Origin: Pseudomonas laurentiana
GTDB taxonomy: Bacteria > Pseudomonadota > Gammaproteobacteria > Pseudomonadales > Pseudomonadaceae
Length of the DNA: 64,000 nt
NCBI RefSeq assembly: GCF_014648275.1
Contig: NZ_BMQU01000002.1
Location: 1 to 64,000, forward strand
Direction of reading: 5' to 3'
This document shows, in pieces, positions 28,047 to 38,746 of this stretch; positions within the stretch are counted from its first letter, which is position 1; the number at the start of each line of letters is the position of its first letter. A model generated the notes under the pieces. It was given only the letters and a program-made list of their open reading frames with translations. It was not told the origin of the DNA and searched no databases. The position numbers were made by a program, and so were the translations under genes.

Positions 28047-30101
28047 TCAGCCTTCGCGTTTGACCACCAAGGTCAAGATATCGTAACTGGCCACCAGTTC
28101 GCCGAGCTGGTTGGTCACTTCGACATCCCAGGCCACAACCCCTTGCGGGATACCTTGTGGGCTCTTTTTGCCTTGGTCGATCTTGCGCTTGCAGGTCAGG
28201 CGCGCCTGGATGGTGTCGCCGATGCCCACCGGATTGATGAAACGCAGGGTGTCCAGGCCATAGTTGGCCAGCACTGGGCCCGGTGCTGCGCTAACGAACA
28301 ACCCCGCCGCCGCCGACAGCACAAAGTAGCCGTGGGCGATGCGTTTGCCGAACTGCGACTCCTTGGCGGCGATGTCATCGAAGTGCATGTAGAAATGGTC
28401 GCCCGACAAGCAGCCGAAGTTGACCAGATCCGCTTCGGTCACAGTCCGTCGATGGGTCAGCAGTGATTCACCGATCTGCAGGTCCTCAAAGTGGCGACGG
28501 AACGGGTGTACCTCGGTTTCGATCACCTCGGCGCCACGCACGTATTCACCGGTAACGGCCATCAGCATGCTCGGCGAGCCCTGCACGGCGGCGCGTTGCA
28601 GGTAGTGCTTGACTGCGCGCAGCCCACCCAGCTCTTCACCGCCGCCTGCTCGACCAGGGCCACCGTGCTTGAGCTGTGGCAGTGGCGAACCGTGGCCCGT
28701 GGACTCTACCGCCGCTTCGCGGTCCAGTACCAGAAGGCGCCCGTGCCAGGCGGCTGCGGCGGGAATCGCTTTGGCTGCGACCTGGCGATCATGGGTGACC
28801 AGCGTTGCAACCAGGCTGCCTTTGCCGCGTGCTGCCAGCGCCAGGGCTTCGTCCAGATCGTCGTAGGCCATTAGCGTACTGACCGGGCCGAAGGCTTCGA
28901 TATCGTGCGCACCGCCCTCGGCGTGCGGATTGCGTGCCTGCAGCAGGGTCGGCGCGAAGAACGCACCTTCCGCGACGCCGTCGCCAACCGGGGCGAAGCC
29001 ATCGCGCTCGCCGAACAGCAGGTCGCAGCTTTGCAGCAGGCTCTGAACGCGCTCAGCCACGTCGGCCTGCTGGTCGTGGGAGGCGAGGGCGCCCATGCGC
29101 ACGCCTTCCACCGATGGATCGCCCACCACCACCTTGCTCAAGCGCTCGCGCAGACGGGTAGCTACCGCGTCGATGTGTTTGGCCGGGACGATGGCGCGTC
29201 GGATGGCGGTACATTTCTGTCCGGCCTTGGTGGTCATCTCGCGGACCACTTCCTTGATGTACAGGTCAAACTCAGGGTCGTCCGGGGTAACGTCCGGGCC
29301 CAGAATCGCACAGTTGAGCGAATCGGCCTCGGCTGTGAAGGGCACCGAATTGCGGATCAGGTTCGGCGTGACGCGCAGTTTGGCCGCGGTATCGGCGGAG
29401 CCGGTGAACGTGACCACGTCCTGGCCCAGCAAGCGGTCGAGCAAGTCGCCGGTGCCGCCAATTACCAATTGCAGGCTGCCGACCGGCAACAGGCCGGACT
29501 GATCCATCAGACGCACCACTGCCTCGGTCAGGTAGCTGGTGGAAGTGGCTGGTTTGACGATACACGGCATGCCCGCGAGGAAGGTCGGCGCGAACTTTTC
29601 CAGCATGCCCCAGATCGGGAAGTTGAAGGCGTTGATATGAACGGCCAGGCCCGCACGCGGCACCAGGATATGGCTGCCTGCGAAGTGACCTTGTTTGCCC
29701 AGCGGGATGGCCGGGCCTTCGTGCACAATGTTGCCTGACGGCAGTTCACGGGTACCAATGCCCGAGTAGGCGAACAGGGTAGCGTTGCCGCCCTCGATGT
29801 CGATCCAGCTGTCGGCGCGGGTGGCGCCGCTGTGGTGCGACAGCGCATACAGCTGTTCCTTGCGCTCGCTCAGGTACAGCGCCAGGGCCTTGAGCCGGGC
29901 GGCACGCTGCTGGAAGTCCATGGCCATGAGTTCGGCCAGCCCACGGGCCCGTGCGTGTTCAATGGCTTCAGCGAAGTCTGGGCGCTCTTCGTGGCTGTAG
30001 GCCAGGACATGGCCGTCCAGGGCGCTGCGCAGGGGCTGAGCGCCGTGCTGGCCAATCCAGCGACCGCCGATGAAACTTTGCAAGGTTGGGGCGTGAGACA
30101 T
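28047..30101 (-). CDS. paaZ: PaaZ oxepin-CoA hydrolase / aldehyde dehydrogenase
   Basis: 684 residues, full length for the bifunctional ring-opening enzyme. The N-terminal two thirds is an aldehyde dehydrogenase, with TKAGQKCTAIRRA holding the catalytic cysteine. The C-terminal third is a MaoC-like hotdog hydratase (GCLSGDHFYMHFDD). Together they open the oxepin-CoA ring and oxidise the semialdehyde to 3-oxo-5,6-dehydrosuberyl-CoA. TAGGAG precedes the ATG at 30101. It is the last gene of the leftward paaA unit, 58 nt after the porin. Confidence 0.93.
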   Translation of the reverse strand: MSHAPTLQSFIGGRWIGQHGAQPLRSALDGHVLAYSHEERPDFAEAIEHARARGLAELMAMDFQQRAARLKALALYLSERKEQLYALSHHSGATRADSWIDIEGGNATLFAYSGIGTRELPSGNIVHEGPAIPLGKQGHFAGSHILVPRAGLAVHINAFNFPIWGMLEKFAPTFLAGMPCIVKPATSTSYLTEAVVRLMDQSGLLPVGSLQLVIGGTGDLLDRLLGQDVVTFTGSADTAAKLRVTPNLIRNSVPFTAEADSLNCAILGPDVTPDDPEFDLYIKEVVREMTTKAGQKCTAIRRAIVPAKHIDAVATRLRERLSKVVVGDPSVEGVRMGALASHDQQADVAERVQSLLQSCDLLFGERDGFAPVGDGVAEGAFFAPTLLQARNPHAEGGAHDIEAFGPVSTLMAYDDLDEALALAARGKGSLVATLVTHDRQVAAKAIPAAAAWHGRLLVLDREAAVESTGHGSPLPQLKHGGPGRAGGGEELGGLRAVKHYLQRAAVQGSPSMLMAVTGEYVRGAEVIETEVHPFRRHFEDLQIGESLLTHRRTVTEADLVNFGCLSGDHFYMHFDDIAAKESQFGKRIAHGYFVLSAAAGLFVSAAPGPVLANYGLDTLRFINPVGIGDTIQARLTCKRKIDQGKKSPQGIPQGVVAWDVEVTNQLGELVASYDILTLVVKREG

Positions 30102-30159
30102 CAGGTGTTCTCCTACGTGAAAAAGGCCGCTGCACCAGCGCTGGTGCAGCGGGAGGCGC

Positions 30160-31413
30160 TTACCAGAGCGCCAGGGTGTAGCCGACAATGAGGCGGTTCT
30201 CGTCCACGGCGTTGGTCAGGCCATTGCCGGAGCGGAAGGTGACGTTGCGCCAGCGCAGGCTGACGTTCTTCAGCGGCCCGCTCTGCACCACATAGGCGAT
30301 ATCGGTATCGCGCTCCCACTCACGACCGTTGTCCACGGTGGCCGTCTTGGCGTGACGACCGTCGGTGTAACGGGTCATGAAGCTCAGGCCCGGTACGCCG
30401 AGGGCGGCGAAGTCGTAGTCATAGCGCACTTGCCAGGAGTCCAGGCCGGCGCGGGTGAAGGTGTTGTAGGTCACCAGGTTGACCACATAGGGATCGCCAC
30501 CATTGAGGAACGGGAACGCACTGTCACCGGACTGCTGCTGGAAGTTGGTGCTGAACTTATGAGCGCCGACACCCAGGGTGAACATGCCGTTGAAGTTGCG
30601 GTTATCAATACGCCCGGCGCGTTCGGCGCCGTCTTCACGGCTGTCGAAGTAACGGATATCGCTGCGCAGGCTAAGGCCTTCGGCCAATGGCCAGGTATGC
30701 ACCAGGCCGACGAATTGCTGGCGGTAGATATCTTCCAGCTTGCCGTAGTAGTAGCTCAGTGCCAGTTGCGGATTGATAGCCCAGCTTCCACCGGCAAAGT
30801 CGAAGGCGTCACTTGTCGCCGCGCCATACCCGATGTCGTCACGGCTGGACGAATCGCGCAGGTTGGTCTTGGTAAGCCGCCCGCCGTTGAAGGTCAGCCC
30901 GTCGAGTTCCTGGCTGGTCAGCAAACCACCCTGAAAGGTCGAGGCGAGCAGACGGGTATCGTTGTAGACCACCACCGGCAACAGCGGCTGCAGGGTGCCC
31001 AGGCGCAGGACACTTTTTGATGCCCGCAGCTTGGCGGTCAAACCCAGTTCGCTGTAGTCATCGTCCGGCTCCAGGCTGTTGCGACCATAAGGCAGCAGGC
31101 CAGTACCGCGGCGATCACGGCTGGAGTCCAGCTTGATACCCAGCTGGCCCATGGCGTCGACACCGAAGCCCACCGTACCTTCGGTAAAACCCGACTCGAT
31201 CTTCGTGGTAAAACCCTGTGCCCATTCGTCGGCCTTGGCCTGTGGCGCATTGCTCTGACGAAAATCCCGATTCAGGTAGTGGTTGCGCAGTTCGATCTTG
31301 GCATGGCTGTCCTCGATAAAGTCGGCCAAGGCCGGTGCGGCGGCCATCGGCAGGGTGAGGCCAGCCAGCATGGCGGCAAGGTGTGGCGCGGAAGCAGTAC
31401 GTATGTGGTTCAT
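30160..31413 (-). CDS. phaK: OprD-family porin for phenylacetate
   Basis: A 417-residue outer-membrane porin. A signal peptide ends near ALADF, and the OprD pattern follows (DFIEDSHAKIELRNHYLNRDFR, then many alternating beta strands with short turns) to a C-terminal tryptophan, the usual barrel end. Its place between the symporter and paaZ inside the phenylacetate cluster matches PhaK of P. putida, proposed to let phenylacetate across the outer membrane. Specificity is inferred from context. Confidence 0.85.
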   Translation of the reverse strand: MNHIRTASAPHLAAMLAGLTLPMAAAPALADFIEDSHAKIELRNHYLNRDFRQSNAPQAKADEWAQGFTTKIESGFTEGTVGFGVDAMGQLGIKLDSSRDRRGTGLLPYGRNSLEPDDDYSELGLTAKLRASKSVLRLGTLQPLLPVVVYNDTRLLASTFQGGLLTSQELDGLTFNGGRLTKTNLRDSSSRDDIGYGAATSDAFDFAGGSWAINPQLALSYYYGKLEDIYRQQFVGLVHTWPLAEGLSLRSDIRYFDSREDGAERAGRIDNRNFNGMFTLGVGAHKFSTNFQQQSGDSAFPFLNGGDPYVVNLVTYNTFTRAGLDSWQVRYDYDFAALGVPGLSFMTRYTDGRHAKTATVDNGREWERDTDIAYVVQSGPLKNVSLRWRNVTFRSGNGLTNAVDENRLIVGYTLALW

Positions 31414-31455
31414 TGTTTTTATACCCAGCAGTTCTGTGACAGCGTTACGTAATGA

Positions 31456-33099
31456 TCAGTGTTTACTGGCACCGGCGGCGCCGATTCCGGTCATCGAGCG
31501 AATGAACTGGGCCAGGTAGCGACCGCGCTCTTGCGTTGCTTGCGGCGAACGGTCGGTCACCGAGAACACCCAGGCACCGAGGAACGCCAGGCTCATGGAG
31601 AACAGGGCCGGGTTGTTGTACGGGAACAGTGCCTTGTCGAAGTGCAGGACGTTGACCCAGACGGCAGGGCTGAGTACCAGCAGGGCGATGGCCGAGACCA
31701 GGCCTGCCAAGCTGCCGGCGACCGCACCACGGGTGGTCAGGCCCTTCCAGAACATCGAGAGGAACAGCACCGGGAAGTTCACTGAAGCGGCGATGGCCAG
31801 TACCAGGCCAGAGAGGAAGGCGATGTTCTGCGACTCGAAGAGCAGGCCGAGGATGATCGCCAGTACGCCGATTGCGAGGGTGGCGATACGCGACACACGC
31901 ATTTCTTCCTGTTCAGTGGCTTTGCCTTTGCGCACGACACAGGCGTACAGGTCATGGGACACCGCCGAGGCGCCGGACAGCGCCAGACCAGCAACCACCG
32001 CAAGGATGGTGGCAAAGGCCACCGCCGAAATGAAACCGAGGAACAGGTTGCCACCGACCGCCTGGGCCAGGTGAACGGCGATCATGTTGCCGCCGCCGAT
32101 GATCGCGCCACTGGCATCGCGGTAGGCGGGTTCGGTGCCCACCATGACGATGGCGCCAAAGCCGACGACAATCAGCAGCAGGTAGAAGTAGCCGATGAAA
32201 CCGGTAGCGTAAAACACGCTCTTGCGCGCTTCCTTGGCGTCGCTGACGGTGAAGAAACGCATCAGGATGTGTGGCAGTCCGGCAGTCCCGAACATCATGC
32301 CCAGCCCCAGGGAAATCGCGTCGATCGGGTTGGACAACAGCCCTCCGGGCGCCATGATCGCTTGCCCCTTGGTGTGTACCGCCGCCGCGCCGGCAAACAT
32401 CGCTTCAGTGCTGTAACCAAAGTGCCGCAGTACCATGAGCGCCATGAAGGTGGTGCCTGACAGCAACAGCACGGCCTTGATGATCTGTACCCAGGTGGTG
32501 GCGAGCATGCCGCCGAAGGTGACGTAGAACACCATCAATACACCCACCAGCATGACCGCATACAGGTAGCTGATGCCGAACAGCAGTTCGATCAGCTTGC
32601 CCGCACCGACCATTTGCGCCACCAGGTACATCAAGGCCACGGTCAGGGTGCCAAACGCCGAGGTCAGGCGCACAGGTGTCTGTGCCAGACGGTAGGAGAC
32701 CACGTCGGCGAAGGTGTACTTGCCCAGGTTGCGCAAGCGCTCGGCAATCAGGAACAGGATGATCGGCCACCCGGCCAGGACGCCCAGGGCATAGAGCAGA
32801 CCGTCATAGCCGTTGAGGAACATCATTGCGGAAATGCCGAGGAACGACGCCGCGCTGATCATGTCGCCGGCAATCGCCAGGCCGTTCTGGAAACCGGTCA
32901 GGCCGCCACCGGCGGTGTAGAAGTCACTGGCTGAGCGGGTGCGCCGCGCGGCCCAGCGGGTAATGCCCAGCGTAAACAACACAAACAGGAGGAACATGCC
33001 GATGGCGTTCCAGTTCAGTGGACGGCTGCCCGCATCGGCGGCGAGTGCCAGGTCGCTGATCATCAGGCCCGGCAACAGCAAGGCAAACAATGATTTCAT
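31456..33099 (-). CDS. phaJ: Sodium:solute symporter for phenylacetate (ActP/PhaJ type)
   Basis: A 547-residue protein with about 13 helices, of the SSS family and close to acetate permease ActP ([36 protein letters not shown] is the signature region). A signal-like N-terminus ends near DLALAAD. Its start overlaps the stop of the DUF485 gene (ATGA), the same pairing as yjcH-actP. In this cluster phenylacetate is the likely substrate. CAGGAG precedes the ATG at 33099. Confidence 0.87.
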   Translation of the reverse strand: MKSLFALLLPGLMISDLALAADAGSRPLNWNAIGMFLLFVLFTLGITRWAARRTRSASDFYTAGGGLTGFQNGLAIAGDMISAASFLGISAMMFLNGYDGLLYALGVLAGWPIILFLIAERLRNLGKYTFADVVSYRLAQTPVRLTSAFGTLTVALMYLVAQMVGAGKLIELLFGISYLYAVMLVGVLMVFYVTFGGMLATTWVQIIKAVLLLSGTTFMALMVLRHFGYSTEAMFAGAAAVHTKGQAIMAPGGLLSNPIDAISLGLGMMFGTAGLPHILMRFFTVSDAKEARKSVFYATGFIGYFYLLLIVVGFGAIVMVGTEPAYRDASGAIIGGGNMIAVHLAQAVGGNLFLGFISAVAFATILAVVAGLALSGASAVSHDLYACVVRKGKATEQEEMRVSRIATLAIGVLAIILGLLFESQNIAFLSGLVLAIAASVNFPVLFLSMFWKGLTTRGAVAGSLAGLVSAIALLVLSPAVWVNVLHFDKALFPYNNPALFSMSLAFLGAWVFSVTDRSPQATQERGRYLAQFIRSMTGIGAAGASKH

Positions 33100-33404
33100 T
33101 GGACGCACTCCTGCCGGACTTTGTCGTTGAGTGGGTCGAGTACGTTGTTGGCGCGATAGACGTAGATGCCGGTCAAGGCAAAGGACAGCAGCACGATCAC
33201 GACCCCGACCAGCATGCCGACGGAAGTTACCCCTCCACTCAGGGATTGACCCAGGGTGCTGGGCGAGAAAGCAACCAGCAGGACGAAGCCGTAGTAGATG
33301 ACAAGCATGGCCAGGGTCAGCGACCAGTTCAGGCGCTGTTTACGCCTGACCAGTTGTTGAAAGTCCGGGTGCTTGCAGATGCTTTCGATATCGTTGGGTG
33401 TCAT
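33096..33404 (-). CDS. DUF485 membrane protein, symporter partner
   Basis: A 102-residue YjcH-like protein with two transmembrane helices ([18 protein letters not shown] and [22 protein letters not shown]). DUF485 proteins are habitually encoded just before ActP-type symporters and are presumed accessory subunits. The 4-nt ATGA overlap with the symporter gene indicates translational coupling. The start at 33404 gives the usual size; the open frame extends further upstream without family character. Confidence 0.85.
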   Translation of the reverse strand: MTPNDIESICKHPDFQQLVRRKQRLNWSLTLAMLVIYYGFVLLVAFSPSTLGQSLSGGVTSVGMLVGVVIVLLSFALTGIYVYRANNVLDPLNDKVRQECVQ

Positions 33405-33490
33405 GGCGCTCTCTTGATCTTTTTTGTAGTTGTTTTTGGGGTGTTGCAGGCTTGCGGCAGGGGCAGGCATGGCCAGCCCCTGCGGGTGGA

Positions 33491-34567
33491 TCAAAGCTGG
33501 TCGAAGTCCAGGACGACCTTGTCGCTGACTGGGTAGCTCTGGCACGAGAGCACGTAGCCGGCGGCCACTTCGTAGTCTTCAAGGGCGTGGTTGCTGTCCA
33601 TCTCCACTTCACCTTCGATGACCTTGCATTTGCAGGTCGAGCACACGCCTGCCTTGCACGAGTAGGGCAGTTCTGCGCCGATGGCATTACCTGCATCGAG
33701 GATGCTCTGGCTGTTGCGCGGCAGGTCGAAGGCCAGGGCGCGGCCGTCGCTGATCACGGTGATCTGGCTGACCGCCGAATCCGCCTGACGCGCCGCCTCG
33801 CGGGCTTCGCGCCGCTGCTCGTTGCCTGCCGCTGCGAACAGCTCGAAATGGATGCGCTCAGCCGCCATGCCGCTGTCCTTGAGGCGGTCGCGGACGATTT
33901 CGGTCATGGCCTGTGGCCCGCAGATGAACGCAGCATCAAGACGCGGTACGTCGAGCCAGCGACTGAACAATTGCCCGCACTTGTCGGCATCGATACGACC
34001 GTTGTAGAGATCGATGTCCTGTTGCTCGCGGCTGAATACAAAAATCAGGTTCAAGCGCTGCAGGTAACGGTTTTTCAGGTCTTCAAGCTGTTCGCGGAAC
34101 AGCGCACTGCTGCTGGCGCGGTTGCCATAGAGCAGGGTGAAGTGGCTCTGGGGTTCAGTTTCCAGGGTCGTCTTGATGATCGACAGGATCGGGGTAATAC
34201 CACTGCCAGCGGCAACTGCCAGGTAGCGGCCCTGCCGTTCAGGGGCGAGAGCGATGTTGAAGCTGCCGGTTGGCGGCATGACCTCGAGCACATCGCCAGC
34301 GCTCAGCACGTCATTGGCAAAGGCCGAGAAGCGACCTCCGGCGACCCGTTTGACGGCCACGCGCAACTCGCCGTCGTTGACCCCGGTGCAAATGGAATAG
34401 GAACGGCGTACTTCCTCACCGTCCAGTTGGGTACGCATGACCAGGTACTGGCCTTGGGTAAAGCGAAACTGCTGGCTGAGCGTCGCCGGCACGTCGAACA
34501 GAATCGACACCGCGTCGCGGGTTTCTGTGCGCACTTGCTTGACGGTCAGGCTGTGAAATTGGCTCAT
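33491..34567 (-). CDS. paaE: Phenylacetyl-CoA epoxidase reductase subunit PaaE
   Basis: 358 residues. The N-terminal half is a ferredoxin-NADP reductase module (RSYSICTG for FAD, GSGITPILSIIKT for NADPH). The C-terminus is a plant-type 2Fe-2S ferredoxin with CKAGVCSTCKCKV and a distant fourth cysteine in VLSCQSYP. It supplies electrons to the PaaA di-iron centre. Last of the five epoxidase genes. Confidence 0.94.
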   Translation of the reverse strand: MSQFHSLTVKQVRTETRDAVSILFDVPATLSQQFRFTQGQYLVMRTQLDGEEVRRSYSICTGVNDGELRVAVKRVAGGRFSAFANDVLSAGDVLEVMPPTGSFNIALAPERQGRYLAVAAGSGITPILSIIKTTLETEPQSHFTLLYGNRASSSALFREQLEDLKNRYLQRLNLIFVFSREQQDIDLYNGRIDADKCGQLFSRWLDVPRLDAAFICGPQAMTEIVRDRLKDSGMAAERIHFELFAAAGNEQRREAREAARQADSAVSQITVISDGRALAFDLPRNSQSILDAGNAIGAELPYSCKAGVCSTCKCKVIEGEVEMDSNHALEDYEVAAGYVLSCQSYPVSDKVVLDFDQL

Positions 34568-34587
34568 GGTGGCTCTCCATCACGCGC

Positions 34588-35121
34588 TTAGATGCACTTG
34601 AAGTAATCGAAGGGTTCGCGGCAATCGCAGCAGCGGTACAGGGCCTTGCAGGCGGTCGAACCAAACTGGCTGAGCAGCTCGGTGTGCGCACTACCGCATT
34701 GCGGGCAGTTCACGCTGCCGTTATCGCCGAGCAGGCTGCGTTTGTTGGCACTGCCCAGCGGGGGCGCGATGCCGTAGGCCAGCAAGCGTTCGCGGCCTGT
34801 GCTGGTGATCCAGTCGGTAGTCCAGGCCGGGTGCAACTGTCGTTCGAGCTGCGGTGCGCGAAACCCTGCGTCTTCCAGGGCCTGACGAATGTCGGCTTCG
34901 ATGACTTCAGTGGCGGGGCAGCCGGAATAGGTCGGAGTGACCACGACATGCAAGTGCCCTGCGTCCCAGGCCAATGCGCGGACAATACCCAGCTCTACCA
35001 CGCTTACGACGGGCACTTCCGGGTCCATCACCCGGCCTAGCACTTGCCAGGCCTGGTCGAGGTCACCGGGCGCCGCAGCGCGGGCGCCGAGGTCGCTGGC
35101 AATCAGATCACCAGGTTGCAT
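34588..35121 (-). CDS. paaD: Phenylacetyl-CoA epoxidase assembly protein PaaD
   Basis: 177 residues with an N-terminal DUF59/MIP18 domain (MDPEVPVVSVVELGIVRALAW; TPTYSGCPATEVIE) and a C-terminal zinc-ribbon-like cysteine set (CPQCGS, CCDC). PaaD is needed for epoxidase activity, probably in metal-centre maturation. Its start lies 14 nt inside the paaC reading frame, so the two are coupled. Confidence 0.93.
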   Translation of the reverse strand: MQPGDLIASDLGARAAAPGDLDQAWQVLGRVMDPEVPVVSVVELGIVRALAWDAGHLHVVVTPTYSGCPATEVIEADIRQALEDAGFRAPQLERQLHPAWTTDWITSTGRERLLAYGIAPPLGSANKRSLLGDNGSVNCPQCGSAHTELLSQFGSTACKALYRCCDCREPFDYFKCI

Positions 35122-35863
35122 CGGGGTAGGCTCGTGGCAAAAACTGCATTTCAGCCAGCAGCAAGCCCAGGTGCTCGCTGTGCAGGCCCTGACGACCGCT
35201 GAGGTAGAAGTGGCAGGCCGGTGCCGGCAAGGGCAGGGTGGCACTGTCGAACGTTCGCTCGACCTGCTGTTGCCAAGCGGCGGCGATCTGCTGTGGGTCG
35301 CCGATAAGGCCCGCAGCGTGCAAGCGTTGCTCGACGGCATCGCTGTCACTCAGCTCGACGGTGAAACGCCACAGTTGCGGGATGGCTGCGAGCATGCGCT
35401 GGTGGCTTTCCTCAGTACCGTCACCCAGGCGCTCGACCCACTCGCTGGAGCGGCGCAGGTGATAGGTCACTTCCTTTACGGCCTTGGCGGCGATGCCCTG
35501 TAGACGGCTGTCGCTGGAGTGGGTCAGGCCTTCCAGTACAGCCAGGTGCCAGGCGTCATAGAAGAACTGCTTGAGCACGGTGACGGCAAAATCGCCATTG
35601 GGCTGTTCGACCAACAACAGGTTACGGTAGGCGCGCTCGTCGCGGCGGAACGCCAAGTGATCGGCATCGCGACCGTCATTGGCCAATTCGGCCGCGTATT
35701 CCAGCCAGTTGCGAGCCTGGCCAACCAGGTCCAGGCCAACGTTCATCAAGGCCAGTTCTTCTTCCAGTGCGGGTGCCCGACCGCACCATTCACATAGGCG
35801 CTGGCCCTGGATCAGGGCGCTGTCGCCCAGGCGTAGCAGGTATTGGATCAGGTCCTGGTTCAT
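35108..35863 (-). CDS. paaC: Phenylacetyl-CoA epoxidase structural subunit PaaC
   Basis: 251 residues, all-helical ferritin-like subunit that pairs with PaaA but lacks a working di-iron site in the family. LIQYLLRLGDSALIQGQRL at the start and FYDAWHLAVLEGL in the middle are characteristic. The ATG at 35863 follows the paaB stop by one nucleotide, and the 3' end overlaps paaD. Confidence 0.93.
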   Translation of the reverse strand: MNQDLIQYLLRLGDSALIQGQRLCEWCGRAPALEEELALMNVGLDLVGQARNWLEYAAELANDGRDADHLAFRRDERAYRNLLLVEQPNGDFAVTVLKQFFYDAWHLAVLEGLTHSSDSRLQGIAAKAVKEVTYHLRRSSEWVERLGDGTEESHQRMLAAIPQLWRFTVELSDSDAVEQRLHAAGLIGDPQQIAAAWQQQVERTFDSATLPLPAPACHFYLSGRQGLHSEHLGLLLAEMQFLPRAYPDATW

Positions 35864-35864
35864 C

Positions 35865-36146
35865 TTACATATGCCCCACTTCGGCCGGCAGCTCATAGAA
35901 GCTTGCATGGCGGTAGACCTTGTCTTCGGCGGGGTCGAACAACGGGTCTTTTTCGTCTGGCGACGAGGCTGTGATCAGCGCCGAGGGCACTACCCAGAGG
36001 CTCACCCCTTCATTACGGCGGGTGTAAAGCTCACGGGCATGTTCGATGGCCATGACGGCATCGGCGGCATGTACGCTGCCGACATGCTTGTGGTTCAAAC
36101 CGTGCTTGCTACGCACGAAAACTTCGAAAAGGGTCCACTCGGACAT
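35865..36146 (-). CDS. paaB: Phenylacetyl-CoA epoxidase subunit PaaB
   Basis: 93 residues, the small bridging subunit of the epoxidase. The sequence WTLFEVFVRSKHGLNHKHVG near the start and the AADAVMAIEHARELYTRR helix are diagnostic. TGGAG lies before the ATG at 36146; the GTG codon directly in front of it is less likely to be the start. Situated 15 nt after paaA. Confidence 0.93.
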   Translation of the reverse strand: MSEWTLFEVFVRSKHGLNHKHVGSVHAADAVMAIEHARELYTRRNEGVSLWVVPSALITASSPDEKDPLFDPAEDKVYRHASFYELPAEVGHM

Positions 36147-36161
36147 CACGGCTACTCCAGA

Positions 36162-37151
<990 letters not shown>

Positions 37152-37194
37152 GCTGTGTCTCCAGCCGTGAGGGGTGGGCTTGGGCCTGGCAGTA

Positions 37195-37240
37195 GTTATA
37201 AGTGATACAGAATCAAATATCAAACACAAAAATACGTGTC
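37195..37240 (-). promoter_or_regulatory. paaA promoter with PaaX-type operator
   Basis: On the minus strand TTGATA (37223-37218) and TATAAC (37200-37195) are a -35/-10 pair with exactly 17 nt between. The plus-strand box GTGATAC at 37202-37208 fills the end of this spacer, next to the -10. A second half, GTGTC at 37236-37240, follows 27 nt after the first, just upstream of the -35. The same pair and spacing recur at the paaF promoter. A repressor there would exclude RNA polymerase; PaaX is the natural candidate. Confidence 0.65.
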
Positions 37241-37279
37241 GAATAAAATTTCCGTATCGCTTTCCTCTGGGTGGCAGGC

Positions 37280-37307
37280 AAAAAAAAGCCCCGCCGAAGC
37301 GGGGCTT
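37280..37307 (-). terminator. Intrinsic terminator of the paaF-K unit
   Basis: AAGCCCCGC (37286-37294), a CGAA loop and GCGGGGCTT (37299-37307) form a 9-bp stem. On the minus strand it is followed by a run of T (plus-strand A at 37281-37287). It lies 35 nt beyond the paaK stop and upstream of the paaA promoter, separating the two paa units. Confidence 0.88.
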
Positions 37308-37341
37308 GTCACGCGCTGCCGAAACAGCGCTCAAGGGCGGA

Positions 37342-38652
37342 TTACTTGCGTTTGTCGAATACCCGGCAGGCCTTGCCTTCGGAACGCTTAATCGAAAAAA
37401 CGGGCTGCAGCACGATACGTGCGCTGATACCAATGTGGGTTTTGATGTGTCGGCTCAGATCGCTACACAGTGCTTTCTGCTGATCCTCGCCGAGGTGCTG
37501 TTGGTCAGGCCTCAGCTCAACGTGTATGTCGAGGCTGTCCAGATTGCCGTTGCGATACAGATGCATCTCATAGCACTCGGAAAGCTGTTTTATTTTCAGG
37601 ACCTGTTCCTCGATCTGGGTCGGGAATACGTTGACACCCCGGATGATCAGCATGTCATCGCTACGTCCGGTGATCTTGTCGATTCGCCGCATCGGTCGGG
37701 CCGTGCCGGGCAACAGGCGAGTCAGGTCGCGGGTGCGGTAGCGGATCATCGGCAACGCCTCTTTGCTCAAAGAGGTGAACACCAGCTCGCCTAACTCACC
37801 ATCAGGCAGTACTGCACCGGTGACCGGGTCGATGATCTCGGGATAGAAATGGTCTTCCCAAACGGTTGGTCCGTCCTTGCTCTCCGCACACTCCATGGCA
37901 ACCCCGGGCCCCATGATTTCCGAAAGGCCGTAGATGTCCAGCGCGGTGATACCCAGGCGCGTCTCAAGGGCACTGCGCAGTTCAGGTGTCCAGGGCTCGG
38001 CACCGAAGATACCCAGGCGCAGGGCCAATTGGTGTGGGTCGATGCCTTGGCGTTCGATCTCGTCGGCAATATTCAGCATGTAGGACGGAGTGACCATGAT
38101 GATGTCAGGCTGAAAGTCACGGATCAGTTGCACCTGCTTCTCGGTCTGGCCACCGGACATCGGAATCACCGTACAGCCGAGGCGTTCGGCACCGTAGTGG
38201 GCGCCAAGGCCGCCAGTGAACAAGCCGTAGCCGTAAGACACATGAACCTTGTCGCCCTTGCGTCCACCGGCTGCGCGGATCGAGCGGGCGACCACGTTGG
38301 CCCAGGTGTCGATATCGTTCTGGGTGTAGCCCACCACCGTTGGTTTGCCGGTGGTGCCACTGGACGCATGCAGCCTGACCACATCGTGCATGGGGACGGC
38401 GAACATGCCGTAGGGGTAGTTGTCACGCAGATCGGCTTTGTAGGTGAACGGGAGTTTTGCCAGGTCTTCGAGGTTGCGGATGTCGTCCGGATGCACCCCG
38501 GCTTCGTCGAACCGCTGACGGTACATGGGGACATTCTGGTAGGCGTGACCGAGGCTCCAGCGCAAGCGCTCCAACTGATGCTGGCGCAGCTGATCGATAC
38601 TGGCGGTTTCCATCGGGTCGAGCACGACGGCATTGCTGATCTGCATGTTCAT
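37342..38652 (-). CDS. paaK: Phenylacetate-CoA ligase PaaK
   Basis: 436 residues, the normal PaaK length. The adenylation motif [17 protein letters not shown] is near residue 90, [11 protein letters not shown] near 235 and the hinge [17 protein letters not shown] near 330. It activates phenylacetate to phenylacetyl-CoA, whose product is also the inducer released onto PaaX. Start at the ATG at 38652, with a second ATG two codons later as an alternative. Last gene before the terminator at 37280. Confidence 0.94.
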   Translation of the reverse strand: MNMQISNAVVLDPMETASIDQLRQHQLERLRWSLGHAYQNVPMYRQRFDEAGVHPDDIRNLEDLAKLPFTYKADLRDNYPYGMFAVPMHDVVRLHASSGTTGKPTVVGYTQNDIDTWANVVARSIRAAGGRKGDKVHVSYGYGLFTGGLGAHYGAERLGCTVIPMSGGQTEKQVQLIRDFQPDIIMVTPSYMLNIADEIERQGIDPHQLALRLGIFGAEPWTPELRSALETRLGITALDIYGLSEIMGPGVAMECAESKDGPTVWEDHFYPEIIDPVTGAVLPDGELGELVFTSLSKEALPMIRYRTRDLTRLLPGTARPMRRIDKITGRSDDMLIIRGVNVFPTQIEEQVLKIKQLSECYEMHLYRNGNLDSLDIHVELRPDQQHLGEDQQKALCSDLSRHIKTHIGISARIVLQPVFSIKRSEGKACRVFDKRK

Positions 38653-38746
38653 GGGTTCACTCAAATTGTTTTTGTAAGGGCCGGGGCTACCGGCCTGAGT
38701 GCATGACGCCAAGAATACCTTGGACGCCATGGCCTGGGGTGTACGT

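Noticed and set aside
33398-34591. 397-codon plus-strand frame
   Set aside because: Antisense to paaE; no domain and no promoter or ribosome-binding site.
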